Shown piece after piece: positions 40,298 to 49,471 of a stretch of 64,000 nt of DNA. Under the pieces are notes generated by a model that worked only from the letters and a program-made list of their open reading frames with translations, had not been told where the DNA came from and did no database searches. The DNA comes from Propioniferax innocua (GTDB lineage: Bacteria; Actinomycetota; Actinomycetes; Propionibacteriales; Propionibacteriaceae): contig NZ_VFOR01000001.1 of NCBI RefSeq assembly GCF_006716235.1, positions 992,001 to 1,056,000 of the forward strand. Reading direction: 5' to 3'. The number at the start of each line of letters is the position of its first letter. The stretch's first letter is position 1. The translations under genes were made by a program, and so were the position numbers.

Positions 40298-42110
40298 TCT
40301 CCAGCAGCTCCTTGGTGTAGTCGGCCGTGGGATTGGTCAGGATCTCCTCGGTGGTGCCCTCGTCGACGATGACGCCCTGCTGCAGCACCGCCACCCGAGA
40401 GGCGATGTGCCGGGCCAGGGCGATGTTGTGCGTCACGAACAGCATCGTCATCCCCCGTTCCTCACGCAGACGAACCAAGAGGTCGATGATGCTGGCCTGC
40501 ACCGACACGTCCAGCGCCGAGGTGATCTCATCACACACCAGCACCTCGGGCATGTTCACCAGGGCTCGCGCAATCGCAGCCCGCTGCCGCTCACCGCCGG
40601 AGAGATCACCTGGGCGACGCCGGGCGAACTCACGCCCCAGCCGAACAGCATCCAGAGCATCCCCGACACGTTCACGACGCTGCCTGGCCGTCATCTCCCC
40701 GGTCATCTCCAGCGGAACCGACAGGGACTGCTCCAGCGTCCGGCGTGGATTCAGTGAGGAGTACGGGGACTGGAACACGTACTGGATGGCCTTGCGCTGC
40801 TGCGCGGCGCGACGCCGCGTCGAGCGCTCCAACGCTTCACCCCGGTGCCGGATCGTTCCTGTCCAGTTCGCGTTCAGGCCGGCGATCGAACGGGCCATGG
40901 TGGTCTTGCCCGAACCGGATTCGCCGAGCAGCAGCGTGGTCTGAGCCGGCTGCAGCTCAAGGTCGATGCCCTTGAGGACCTTGTTCGAACCGTAGGCCAC
41001 CCGGAGGTCCTCGATGGACAGGGTCACCCCGTCATCGTGAGCGGCCTCGGTGGTCCGTGCCGGTTCGTTGACCTCAACTCGCGCTTCCTTCCCGCCGGTG
41101 CCGGGCTCGTTGGCCGTGGACTCGGCGGGTTCGTCATCCGCTTCGGCCGGATCGAACTCCCCGGCACGTCGTCGCTGTTCGAACTCCCAGATCTTGTTCC
41201 GGCCGGCGAGGTCGGGGACGGCGGCGATCAGCGTCCGTGAATAGGGGTGCTGAGGATCATGCAACACCTGTTCCACGGGGCCGACCTCGACGACCTCACC
41301 GCGCTGCATCACCATCACCCGGTCGGCGATCTCATTGACCACCGCGAGGTCGTGGGTGATGTAGAGGGCGGCGACGCGGTGCTTGATGGTCAGATCGCGC
41401 ACCGTGTCAAGGACGAGCGCCTGAGTGGTGACGTCCAGGCCGGTGGTCGGCTCGTCGAGGACGAGCACGTCCGGGTGCATGGCGAAGGCCATCGCGATAC
41501 CGATGCGCTGCTGCTGACCTCCCGAGAGCTGGTGTGGCCAGCGACGCTGATAGGCGTCGTCATCGGGCAGACCGACCTCACGCAGCACATCCCGGACCCG
41601 TTCGGCACGGGCCGCGTCGTCGTCACCGTAGGCGTGGATGTCGAGCACTTCCCGGATCTGCTCACCGACACGCATGCTCGGGTTCAACGAGCTGGCGGGG
41701 TCCTGCGGGATGTAGGCGACGCGGGAACCGCGCAGGCCACGTCGCACCTCGCGGTCCAGGGCCGTCATCTCCACCGGATCCACCAGCGTGGACGCGTGCA
41801 ACGTCACGCTCCCCGCGGTTCGGTGAAGCCCTTCACGGAAATGGCCGAGCACGGCGAGCGCCACGGTGGTCTTGCCCGAACCGGACTCCCCCACCAGGGC
41901 GAGGATCTCCGAGGGGCGCAGCGACAGATCCACACCGCTGACGATGACCTGCGTCGGTGCGGCAGTGGTGCTGATCTCGAGGTCCTCGACCTCGAGCACG
42001 GGGGCGTCGGCGGCAACGCGTGTGTGCCACGCCGACCCCTCGACCATGGGCGCACCAGAACCGGTACGTGTCTTGGCTCCCCTACGTGGGGTGGTTTTCT
42101 GCGGTGTCAT
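40281..42110 (-). CDS. Fused dipeptide-type ABC transporter ATPase (DppD-DppF)
   Basis: 609 aa with two complete ABC domains in one chain. Domain 1: Walker A GESGSGKTTVALAVLGH, signature LSGGQQQRIGIAMAF and Walker B VLVLDEPTTGLD. Domain 2: Walker A GESGSGKTTMARSIAGL, signature LSGGERQRAAIARAL and Walker B VLVCDEITSALD. Both end with oligopeptide-type C-terminal parts (HDPQHPYSRTLIAAVPDL; NPTADYTKELL). The linker at about 325-355 is acidic. It shares one base with the permease stop (TGATG). Energises import by the adjacent permeases and binding protein. Confidence 0.94.
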   Translation of the reverse strand: MTPQKTTPRRGAKTRTGSGAPMVEGSAWHTRVAADAPVLEVEDLEISTTAAPTQVIVSGVDLSLRPSEILALVGESGSGKTTVALAVLGHFREGLHRTAGSVTLHASTLVDPVEMTALDREVRRGLRGSRVAYIPQDPASSLNPSMRVGEQIREVLDIHAYGDDDAARAERVRDVLREVGLPDDDAYQRRWPHQLSGGQQQRIGIAMAFAMHPDVLVLDEPTTGLDVTTQALVLDTVRDLTIKHRVAALYITHDLAVVNEIADRVMVMQRGEVVEVGPVEQVLHDPQHPYSRTLIAAVPDLAGRNKIWEFEQRRRAGEFDPAEADDEPAESTANEPGTGGKEARVEVNEPARTTEAAHDDGVTLSIEDLRVAYGSNKVLKGIDLELQPAQTTLLLGESGSGKTTMARSIAGLNANWTGTIRHRGEALERSTRRRAAQQRKAIQYVFQSPYSSLNPRRTLEQSLSVPLEMTGEMTARQRRERVGDALDAVRLGREFARRRPGDLSGGERQRAAIARALVNMPEVLVCDEITSALDVSVQASIIDLLVRLREERGMTMLFVTHNIALARHIASRVAVLQQGVIVDEGTTEEILTNPTADYTKELLENAPDL

Positions 42111-42964
42111 CAGGCTTCACTCACCTTGGTGGACGCAAAGGTGCGGGCGATCGAATCTGCGATGAGGTTGGTGCCGATCGTCAGCAGGGCGATCACGAGC
42201 ACTGGAAGCATGACGCCCCAGGGCTGGACGGCCAGCGCGATGCGGTTCTCGTTGATCATCAGACCCCAGTCGGGTGCAGGCGGCTGCAGGCCCAGTCCGA
42301 GGAACGAAAGCGAGGCGATACCGCCGATGGAATAGGTCAGACGCAGACCCGCCTCGACCGTCAGCGGCCCGGTGATGTTGGGCAGGATCTCGCGGACGAT
42401 GATGCGCCAGCGCGGCACCGCATACATCTCGGCTGCAGCGATGTAGTCCTCGTTGATCACGTTGAGAGCGGCCGAACGGGTGACGCGGGCCACGCGGGGA
42501 GCGTGCGTCAGGCCCAGGACCATGACGAGCACCCAGCCCTGGGGGCCCAGGACGGTGACCGCCAACAGCGCGAACACCAGCTGCGGGATGGCGAGCAGCA
42601 CATCGTTGGCGCGCATGAGGATCGAATCCACGGTTCCGCCGGTGTAGGCGGCGACGGTGCCGAAGATCATCCCCACGATGATGCCGACGGCGGTGGCCAG
42701 CAGTGCGAGGGTGATCAGCGTCAGACCGCCGGACAGGAACCGGGAGAGCACGTCACGGCCCAGGTTGTCGGTGCCGAAGGGTCCGGTGAGGCGGAACGGC
42801 TGGTCGGCGAATTCGGTGGCCGTGTATCCGGTGGCCCACGGCAGAAGCAGCGGTCCGATGAGCGCCAGGGCCACGATCGTGGCGGTCAACGCCACACCGA
42901 CCTTGGCCTGTCGTTGTGCGAAGAAGCGCTGGAGGGGGGTCAGGACGACGCCACTGGCAGCCAT
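42110..42964 (-). CDS. Dipeptide-type ABC transporter permease (DppC-like)
   Basis: 284 aa with six predicted helices. The permease signature near the EAA loop reads SAALNVINEDYIAAAEMYAV; the N-terminal segment GPFGTDNLGRDVLSRFLSGG is characteristic of DppC/OppC. Start overlaps the stop of the DppB-like gene by one base (TGATG). Confidence 0.93.
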   Translation of the reverse strand: MAASGVVLTPLQRFFAQRQAKVGVALTATIVALALIGPLLLPWATGYTATEFADQPFRLTGPFGTDNLGRDVLSRFLSGGLTLITLALLATAVGIIVGMIFGTVAAYTGGTVDSILMRANDVLLAIPQLVFALLAVTVLGPQGWVLVMVLGLTHAPRVARVTRSAALNVINEDYIAAAEMYAVPRWRIIVREILPNITGPLTVEAGLRLTYSIGGIASLSFLGLGLQPPAPDWGLMINENRIALAVQPWGVMLPVLVIALLTIGTNLIADSIARTFASTKVSEA

Positions 42965-43923
42965 CAGCGAGCACCTCCCGTGCGGAGTTTGGGGTTGGAG
43001 AGAATGCCGACGACGTCGGCGAGCAGGTTGACCACGATGTAGACGACCGCGATGAGCATCACCACGGCCTGGACCACCTGAACGTCGCGATAGGTCACCG
43101 CGTCGATGAGGGCCTGGCCCAGCCCCGGGTACCGGAACAGGTACTCGACCACCGCGACGCCACCGGCCAACCAGGCGAGCTGGATGGCGATGACCTGCGC
43201 GACGGGGCCGATCGCATGCGGCAGCGCGTGGCGGAAGATGACGCGTCGTTCGGGGACACCCTTGAGCCGGGCCATCTCAACGAAGCCGGAGTCCAGAACC
43301 TCGATCATGGTGGCGCGAGTCATGCGCACGATGTAGGGGGCGACTGCGAGAACCAACACGATGGTCGGCAGCACGAGCTGCGCCGGGAAATCCCACACCT
43401 GGGTTCCGGGTGGACGCATGGTGACCGCGGGCAGGATCGTGAACACGCTGGTGGCGAACAGGGCGACGAGCGCGATACCGATGACGAACTCGGGCAGGGC
43501 CGCCAGGACGAGGGAGCCGATGGTGATGGCCGAGTCGGTGGTCCTGCCGCGGCGCAGCGCCGAGTAGATGCCCACGAGCAGACCGATCGGGATCGCGATG
43601 ACCGCAGCGATCACCATGAGCAGCAACGACGCCCCGAGTCGGTCCCCGAGAAGCGCCCCGACCGACTCACCGGAGGCCACCGAGGTTCCCAGGTCACCGG
43701 TGACCAGTCCACCGAGCCACAGGAGGTAGCGCTTCCACGGTGGGGCGTCGAGATTCATCTCGGCGTTGATGGCAGCGATGCGTTCGGGCGTGGCCTGCTG
43801 GCCGAGGATGGCGCGGGCCGGATCACCCGGGAGCAGCGCTGTGGCGAAGAAGATGATGAGCGAGACGGCGAACAGAATCAGGATGCTGATGCCGAGTCGC
43901 TTGGCGATGAGTCGGGCGATCAC
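42964..43923 (-). CDS. Dipeptide-type ABC transporter permease (DppB-like)
   Basis: 319 aa. The N-terminal MIARLIAKRLGISILILFAVS is typical of DppB/OppB, as are LPGDPARAILG and the C-terminal VEYLFRYPGLGQALIDAVTYRDV. The EAA-type loop is ATMIEVLDSGFVEMARLKGV. Start overlaps the substrate-binding protein stop (ATGA). Works with the DppC-like subunit. Confidence 0.93.
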   Translation of the reverse strand: MIARLIAKRLGISILILFAVSLIIFFATALLPGDPARAILGQQATPERIAAINAEMNLDAPPWKRYLLWLGGLVTGDLGTSVASGESVGALLGDRLGASLLLMVIAAVIAIPIGLLVGIYSALRRGRTTDSAITIGSLVLAALPEFVIGIALVALFATSVFTILPAVTMRPPGTQVWDFPAQLVLPTIVLVLAVAPYIVRMTRATMIEVLDSGFVEMARLKGVPERRVIFRHALPHAIGPVAQVIAIQLAWLAGGVAVVEYLFRYPGLGQALIDAVTYRDVQVVQAVVMLIAVVYIVVNLLADVVGILSNPKLRTGGAR

Positions 43924-45500
43924 AGGGCCTCCCCGATGAAGACGCGATGGAATTGGAAACCTGAAAGTGGGATCCCGGTGCGGTTCTCCACAAGGCCTCC
44001 GACGTAGTTCTGGTGGGCGTCGAGCTGGTTCGCAAAACCCCAGATGATGAAGCCGCCCCGTTCGAACAGGATCGTCTGGGCCTCGGCGATGATCTCGGCG
44101 CGACGCTCGGGGTCACGCTCGGCACGGGCCGCAGCAACGAGTTCGTTGAACTCCGGGTCGTCGAAATGACATTCGTTGAACGGCGAATCCGGCAGACTGC
44201 TGGCGGAGGCCTGCTCGAGGAAGTTGCGGGTGTACCAGAAGCTCTGGGAGAAGCCGTAGTTGAGATAGTCACCCCAGAAGGCGGTGAGGTCCATCTGGTT
44301 GATCTTCACCCGGATGTCGGCTTCCTTCGCCTGCTGGGCGAATACCTGGGCGGCTTCGACGGCACCGGCCTGGATGGGCGCGGTGACCAGTTCGATGTCG
44401 ATCCCATCGGGATGGCCGGCTTCGGCGAGCAGGCGCTTGGCCTCGGCGATGTTCTGCTCCCGTTGTGGGACGTCGGGGTAGCTGGGGTCGAACACCGCGT
44501 ACATGTCATTGCCCACGATTCCCTGGCCGGAGAGCGTCTGGTTGATCATGCCGGGTCGATCCACGGCCAACCGCATGGCCTGACGCACGCGGACATCGTC
44601 GAAAGGCTCCTGATCGACCCGCATGGTGAACGGCAGGTACATGCCGGTCACCGAATTGAGGATGCTCAACCGGGGGTCGCTCTCCAGCACGTGGGTGAGT
44701 GCTGCGGGGATGGAGGCGATGGCGTCGACCTGGTTGGAGAGCAACGCATTGATGAGCGCATCGTTGTCGTTGAAGTTCAGCAGGACGACGCGTTCGAGGT
44801 GGGGGCCCTCATCGCCCCAGTAGTGGGGGTTCGGCACCATCACGGTGGACTGTGCGGGCACGAAGTCCTCAAGCATGAACGGCCCGGTGCCGACGGGGTT
44901 CTCGACGTCGAAGTCCTCCGGCACGATCACGTTGGAGTACGAGCCGGTGAGGTTGTCGAACTCGGCGTCGGCGCTGGACAGGTGGAACTCGACGGTGCGC
45001 TCATCCACCTTGACCATGCGGTCGAGGTGCCCCAGTGATGCAGCACCGTTCTTGGGGTCGTCGGGGTCGATGATGCGCGTGTAGCTGGCGATGACGTCCT
45101 CGGGACGCAGCGGACGCCCGTCAGAGAATTTGACGCCGGAACGAAGTTTCACGGTCCAGACCGTGGCGTCCTCGTTGGGGGTGATCTCCTCTGCCAGCAT
45201 GGGACGCAACTCGTAGTCATCGTCGAAGTACATCAACGAGTTGTAGAGATTGATCGCGCGACCGATGTCACCGAGGTTGGTGGCCACCTGGGCATCGAGG
45301 GTGTCCGACGCCCCACCGCCGACGAAGCCCACGGTGAGGCTGCCCCCCTTGACCGGCTTGGAGAGGTCGAACTTCGGCGCCGCCTCGGCCTGACCGCGAC
45401 CGCAGCCGCTGAGAACCGACAGCGCGCCGAGGCCCAGCACTCCCCCGAGCACGGCACGGCGAGTGGTCCTCATATCGAGCGGGACGAATGGCGCGGGCAC
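43920..45500 (-). CDS. Peptide-type (SBP family 5) substrate-binding lipoprotein
   Basis: 526 aa extracellular binding protein. The N-terminus has a twin-Arg run (TTRRAVLGGVLG) and lipobox LSGC, so it may be Tat-exported and lipid-anchored. Family 5 motifs: WTVKLRSGVKFSDGRPLRPEDV and QAMRLAVDRPGMINQTLSG. A GTG at 45500 is chosen because AGGAGG stands at the right distance; the ATG nine codons later (45473) lacks one. First gene of the long operon. Ligand unknown: members of this family bind peptides but also glycosides, nickel, or compatible-solute precursors. Confidence 0.88.
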   Translation of the reverse strand: MPAPFVPLDMRTTRRAVLGGVLGLGALSVLSGCGRGQAEAAPKFDLSKPVKGGSLTVGFVGGGASDTLDAQVATNLGDIGRAINLYNSLMYFDDDYELRPMLAEEITPNEDATVWTVKLRSGVKFSDGRPLRPEDVIASYTRIIDPDDPKNGAASLGHLDRMVKVDERTVEFHLSSADAEFDNLTGSYSNVIVPEDFDVENPVGTGPFMLEDFVPAQSTVMVPNPHYWGDEGPHLERVVLLNFNDNDALINALLSNQVDAIASIPAALTHVLESDPRLSILNSVTGMYLPFTMRVDQEPFDDVRVRQAMRLAVDRPGMINQTLSGQGIVGNDMYAVFDPSYPDVPQREQNIAEAKRLLAEAGHPDGIDIELVTAPIQAGAVEAAQVFAQQAKEADIRVKINQMDLTAFWGDYLNYGFSQSFWYTRNFLEQASASSLPDSPFNECHFDDPEFNELVAAARAERDPERRAEIIAEAQTILFERGGFIIWGFANQLDAHQNYVGGLVENRTGIPLSGFQFHRVFIGEAL

Positions 45501-45562
45501 GTGAAGCCTCCTGAAAGTGTGATGGCCCTCATGTGGGGAACGCCAGCACCTTAGTGACCCGA

Positions 45563-45590
45563 ACCATACGATCGCAACTTCTTTGAACAA
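45563..45590 (-). promoter_or_regulatory. Candidate promoter of the carnitine/ABC operon
   Basis: On the minus strand TTGTTC (45585-45590) and TATGGT (45563-45568) are spaced by 16 bp, a plausible -35/-10 pair about 60 bp before the GTG start. TTGCGAT occurs twice in the same region (inside the spacer and about 25 bp upstream) and could be an operator. Confidence 0.4.
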
Positions 45591-45625
45591 GAACCGGCTA
45601 ATCGCAACACGCGTCGGACCCCGCT

Positions 45626-45884
45626 CCACCTCTGCGTCGTGCCGCGTCTGCCCGGCAAAACGCAGAGATGGAAAGCAACGCCTCGGACGCACGGCCCCAC
45701 CTCTGCGTCGTGCCACGTCTATCCGGCAAAACGCAGAGATGGAAAGCAATGCCTCGGACGCACGACCCCACCTCTGCGTCGTGCCACGTCTATCCGGCAG
45801 AACGCAGAGATGGAAAGCAATGCCCCGGACGCACGACCCCACCTCAACGCAAAGCCGCGTCTACCCGGCAGAACGCAGAGATGG
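45626..45884. repeat. Tandem array of four hairpin repeats (copies D1-D4)
   Basis: Hairpin units at 45626-45671, 45697-45742, 45768-45813 and 45839-45884, exactly 71 bp apart. Each 46-nt unit has the core GCC(G/A)CGTCT..CCGGCA, arms CCACCTCTGCGT and ACGCAGAGATGG, and is followed by a 25-nt spacer that is also conserved between units. D2 and D3 are nearly identical; D4 has lost pairing in the left arm. With the spacers conserved it is a minisatellite, not a CRISPR. It fills the 443-bp gap between the binding-protein gene and the mhuD-like gene. Confidence 0.92.
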
Positions 45885-45943
45885 AGCCATCTGACCGGCG
45901 TCTGCACCCTCAATGACACCGGTCCGTCTGACGGAACGAGGCG

Positions 45944-46249
45944 TCAGGACTTCTTGACGTCCATCACCACGTCGAATTCCAGCAGCGATGCACCGGTCGC
46001 CACCGGCTTCTTCGCCTCCCCGGCATGGGCGGCACGAGCGTCACCATCACGCCACGCAGCGAAGGATTCCTCGTCCTCCCACTGCGTCACCACGAAGTAT
46101 CGGTTCTCCCCCGCCGTGGGACGGAGCAGCTGGAACCCCAAGAACCCCGGAGCGGAGTCAACGGTGTGCGCACGGTTCGCAAAGCGCTTTTCGAGCTCGG
46201 GACCCGCTCCCTCGGGGACTTCGATGGCATTGATCTTCACCACTGTCAT
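45944..46249 (-). CDS. mhuD: MhuD-like haem-degrading monooxygenase
   Basis: 101 aa dimeric alpha/beta-barrel (ABM) enzyme. It is close to mycobacterial MhuD, recognisable from MTVVKINAIEVPEGAGPELE and GASLLEFDVVMDV. The residues known to matter in MhuD are at the same positions: Asn7, Trp66 and the haem-ligand His75. MhuD opens haem to mycobilin and frees iron without releasing CO. No haem importer is next to it. RBS not obvious (the -10 region reads CGGCATGAC on the minus strand). Confidence 0.88.
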   Translation of the reverse strand: MTVVKINAIEVPEGAGPELEKRFANRAHTVDSAPGFLGFQLLRPTAGENRYFVVTQWEDEESFAAWRDGDARAAHAGEAKKPVATGASLLEFDVVMDVKKS

Positions 46250-46365
46250 GCCGCGATCCTAGACTCCGCTCGGAGGCCCCCGTCAGGCCCCGCATCGCTT
46301 GCACTCGACCGACCGAATCGGGCCGCGCTCCCTCAGTCTCGCGATGGCTCTCCTCGCCCAACGAA

Positions 46366-46400
46366 AACGAAGTGGCACCCCTTCGGGATGCCACTTCGTT
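46366..46400 (-). terminator. Terminator of the sugar ABC operon
   Basis: AACGAAGTGGCACCC-CTTCG-GGATGCCACTTCGTT, 12 nt after the ATPase stop on the minus strand; one mismatch in a 15-bp stem. Confidence 0.85.
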
Positions 46401-46412
46401 GGCCTCGATCAC

Positions 46413-47657
46413 TCAGTCCTTCTCGCGTGCCCGCTGGATCTCCCGCGCGCGTTCCTCGTTGGCCTCTTCGGTCAACCTGGCGCCGGCCTCGGCATCCCGT
46501 GTGAGGTTCTCCCCCGTCTCAACGTCGAACACGTGCATACGCCGCCCATCAACCCACAGTTCGGCATCATCACCGCCACGGATACGGCTGGCCGCATCGA
46601 ACGAAGCGACGATCTGGGGCTCCATCTCGTCACCGTCGAGATCGCGAGCCAGCTCATCGAGGAGGTCCTTGACCTTGGCATCCGACTCGTACTCGATGTA
46701 TCCGTACTGTTCGTTGCCCAACCACTCCGAGTGGCTCACGCGGGCAGAGAAGGTCGTGCCGTGCGGCTTGATGGCCTCATCGACGAGCTTGGCGTCCTCG
46801 AAGTGCTCCGGGCGCATGCCCAGCAGCACCACATCCTTGCCCTCGGCGGCATCCAACAGACGCTGCGGCACCTCCAACGCACCCAGGGGCGTCTGCATGC
46901 GCCCGCCCTCCACGCGAGCAGGCAGGAAGTTCATCGACGGTGCGCCGATGAACCCGGCAACGAACAGGTTGGTCGGCTGCTCGTACAGTTCGCGCGGCGA
47001 GGCGATCTGCTGCAGCTCACCCTTCTTGAGTACCGCAACACGGTCGCCGAGCGTCATGGCCTCGGTCTGGTCATGGGTCACATAGATCGAGGTGATGCCG
47101 AGGCGACGCTGCAACTGCGCGATCTGCGTACGCATCTGGCCACGCAGCTTGGCGTCGAGGTTCGACAACGGCTCATCGAACAGGAAGGCATCGGCGTCAC
47201 GCACGATCGCACGCCCCATGGCCACACGCTGACGCTGACCACCCGAGAGGTTTCCGGGCTTGCGCTCGAGGTGTTCATCGAGATCGAGCATCGCCGATGC
47301 CAGACGCACCTTGTCGTCGATCTCATCCTCACTCAGCTTGTTCTTGCCGAGCCGCATCGGGAACGCGATGTTCTCGTAGACGGTGAGGTGCGGATACAGC
47401 GCGTAGTTCTGGAACACCATGGCGAGATTCCGGTCACGCGGAGCAACCTCGTTGACGCGCTCACCATCGATGAGCAGGTCGCCGGAGGTGATGTCCTCCA
47501 ACCCCACGACCATGCGCAGCAGCGTCGACTTACCGCAGCCCGAAGGCCCCACGAGGATGATGAACTCACCGTCGGCGATGTCGATGCTGACGCCGTTCAC
47601 CGCCGGGAATCCGTCACCGTACTTCTTGACGATGTTCTTCAAAGTGATGGTTGACAT
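46413..47657 (-). CDS. sugC: ABC transporter ATPase, SugC/MsmX type (trehalose or related sugar import)
   Basis: 414 aa. Walker A GPSGCGKSTLLRMVVGLE, Q-loop MVFQNYALYPHLTVYENI, signature NLSGGQRQRVAMGRAIVRD, Walker B AFLFDEPLSNLDAKLR and switch VTHDQTEAMTLGDRV. A C-terminal MalK-type regulatory OB-fold fills about 240-400. Last gene of an operon whose order (binding protein, permease, permease, ATPase) equals mycobacterial lpqY-sugA-sugB-sugC. Such ATPases can serve several sugar importers. Confidence 0.92.
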   Translation of the reverse strand: MSTITLKNIVKKYGDGFPAVNGVSIDIADGEFIILVGPSGCGKSTLLRMVVGLEDITSGDLLIDGERVNEVAPRDRNLAMVFQNYALYPHLTVYENIAFPMRLGKNKLSEDEIDDKVRLASAMLDLDEHLERKPGNLSGGQRQRVAMGRAIVRDADAFLFDEPLSNLDAKLRGQMRTQIAQLQRRLGITSIYVTHDQTEAMTLGDRVAVLKKGELQQIASPRELYEQPTNLFVAGFIGAPSMNFLPARVEGGRMQTPLGALEVPQRLLDAAEGKDVVLLGMRPEHFEDAKLVDEAIKPHGTTFSARVSHSEWLGNEQYGYIEYESDAKVKDLLDELARDLDGDEMEPQIVASFDAASRIRGGDDAELWVDGRRMHVFDVETGENLTRDAEAGARLTEEANEERAREIQRAREKD

Positions 47658-47676
47658 GTCTTCTTCTCTCCTCCGG

Positions 47677-48531
47677 TCAGCCCTTGACGGCGCCCTGCGT
47701 CAGGCCGGACACGATCTGACGCTGGAACAGCATCACGATGATGATGACGGGAATGGTCACGATGATGGCCGCCGCCGAGATGGCGCCGGTGGGCTCCTCG
47801 AACTGCGAAGCACCGGTGAAGAACGCCAGCGCCGCCGGGACGGGACGGGCTGCTCCGGTCGAAGTCAGCGAGATGCCGTACACAAAGTCGTTCCACGCGA
47901 TGAAGAACGCGATGATCGCGGTGGTGAACACCCCCGGTGCAGCGAGCGGCACGATCACCTTTCGGAACGCCTGGAACGTGGTGGCGCCATCCACCTGCGC
48001 GGCCTGCTCCAGATCCCACGGGATCTGCTGGAAGAACGCCGAGAGGGTGTAGATGGAGATCGGCAGCGTCAATGACAGGTAGGGGATTATCAGGCCCGGC
48101 CACGTGTCATAGAGCCCGATCTGACGCCACAGGTTGAACAGCGGGGTCACGATCGAGATCACCGGGAAGATCGAGACGCCGAGCGCCGCCGCCAGAATCA
48201 ACCGCTTGCCGGGGAAGTCGAGTCGTGCGATCGCGTAGGCGCACAGCGTCGACAGGACCACGGCGATCAATGTGGAGATCAACGTGATGCCCAACGAGTT
48301 GATCAGTGCCGGGATGAACAGATCCGACGCCGCCCCGGCGAAGATCGACTGATAGTTCTCAAGCGTCGGTGCCGACGGCAGCAGTTTGCCGCTACTGAGC
48401 TCCGCGGTCGGTTTCAACGAGGTCGCCAGGATCGAGAACACCGGGAACAGCGTGTACAACCCGACGACGATCGTGATGACCGCCCACAACAGGCCCCTGC
48501 GGCCCTTGCCCTTTCCTTCGTTCGCCGCCAT
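47677..48531 (-). CDS. sugB: Sugar ABC transporter permease (SugB/MalG type)
   Basis: 284 aa with six helices. The EAA loop reads [20 protein letters not shown], and the C-terminal [15 protein letters not shown] is the standard end of MalG-like permeases. The start MAANEGKG at 48531 has GGAGG upstream, one base after the sugA stop. Partner of the next permease. Confidence 0.92.
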   Translation of the reverse strand: MAANEGKGKGRRGLLWAVITIVVGLYTLFPVFSILATSLKPTAELSSGKLLPSAPTLENYQSIFAGAASDLFIPALINSLGITLISTLIAVVLSTLCAYAIARLDFPGKRLILAAALGVSIFPVISIVTPLFNLWRQIGLYDTWPGLIIPYLSLTLPISIYTLSAFFQQIPWDLEQAAQVDGATTFQAFRKVIVPLAAPGVFTTAIIAFFIAWNDFVYGISLTSTGAARPVPAALAFFTGASQFEEPTGAISAAAIIVTIPVIIIVMLFQRQIVSGLTQGAVKG

Positions 48532-48532
48532 G

Positions 48533-49471
48533 TCAGCGTCCTCCCTTCGGGCCGGCGAGATCCACCTTGAAGCCCTTGATCGCAACAACGCTGATCGCGA
48601 TCACGCAACAGAACAGAACCACCGAGATGGCCGACCCCATACCGATCTCGAGTCGACCGATCGACGTGCGGTAGGCCAACAGCGAAAGCACCTCGGTGCC
48701 GTAGGCGCCGTTGGTCATGATGAAGATGTTGTCGAAGATGCGGAAGGCGTCGAGCGCACGGAACAGCACCGCGACCATGATCGCCGCCTTCATGTTCGGC
48801 AGGATGACGCGGCTCATGCGCTCCCACCACGTGGCGCCATCGACCTTGGCGGCCTCGGTGAGCTCACCGGGCACCTGAGCCAGCCCCGAGAGCAGAAGCA
48901 ACGAGATGAACGGCGTGGTCTTCCAGATCTCCGAGGCCATGATCACAAACAGCGCGCTGGGTGCGGCACTGAACCAGTCGAAGCCGGCGTCGATCCCGGG
49001 AACCCAACTCAGCCAGTGGTTGACGAAGCCGGAGTTGAGGTCGAAGGCGTAGAACCACGCGAACGCCGAGACCACGGTGATCGTGCCATAGGGCACCAGG
49101 ATCGCGGTGCGCAACGGACCACGGATGCCCCGGATCGCGCTGTTCATCACCAGTGCCAGCGCGAAGCCCAGCACCAGCTCCACCGCCACGGTCACCACCG
49201 TGATCAACGCGGTGACGCCGAGAGCCTGCCAGAACACAGGGTCGGAGAAGATGACCGCGTAGTTGCCGAGGAACACGAACTCGCGCTCCTCCGGTGCGGT
49301 CAGCCGGTAGCTGAACATCGAGTCGAAGACGGCCTGCAGGATGGGATAGACCGTCACCAGCAACATGATGATGAAGGCCGGACCAGCCAGCAGCCACCCG
49401 AGCCTGCGCTCGGCGCGCGCCCGCTCCGAGAGCGGCGCCTTCCCCTTCACGGGAGTTGCCTCGGCGCTCAC
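48533..49471 (-). CDS. sugA: Sugar ABC transporter permease (SugA/MalF type)
   Basis: 312 aa, six helices. N-terminal helix [23 protein letters not shown] loop [21 protein letters not shown]-terminal [12 protein letters not shown]. Start overlaps the binding-protein stop (ATGA). Confidence 0.92.
   Translation of the reverse strand: MSAEATPVKGKAPLSERARAERRLGWLLAGPAFIIMLLVTVYPILQAVFDSMFSYRLTAPEEREFVFLGNYAVIFSDPVFWQALGVTALITVVTVAVELVLGFALALVMNSAIRGIRGPLRTAILVPYGTITVVSAFAWFYAFDLNSGFVNHWLSWVPGIDAGFDWFSAAPSALFVIMASEIWKTTPFISLLLLSGLAQVPGELTEAAKVDGATWWERMSRVILPNMKAAIMVAVLFRALDAFRIFDNIFIMTNGAYGTEVLSLLAYRTSIGRLEIGMGSAISVVLFCCVIAISVVAIKGFKVDLAGPKGGR

Noticed and set aside
45626-45884. CRISPR array
   Set aside because: Regular spacing, but the parts between hairpins are nearly identical to each other, only four units exist and there are no cas genes.
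45583-45916. Short protein-coding frames across the 71-bp repeats
   Set aside because: They owe their openness to the repeat itself, have no ribosome-binding sites and no sensible composition.
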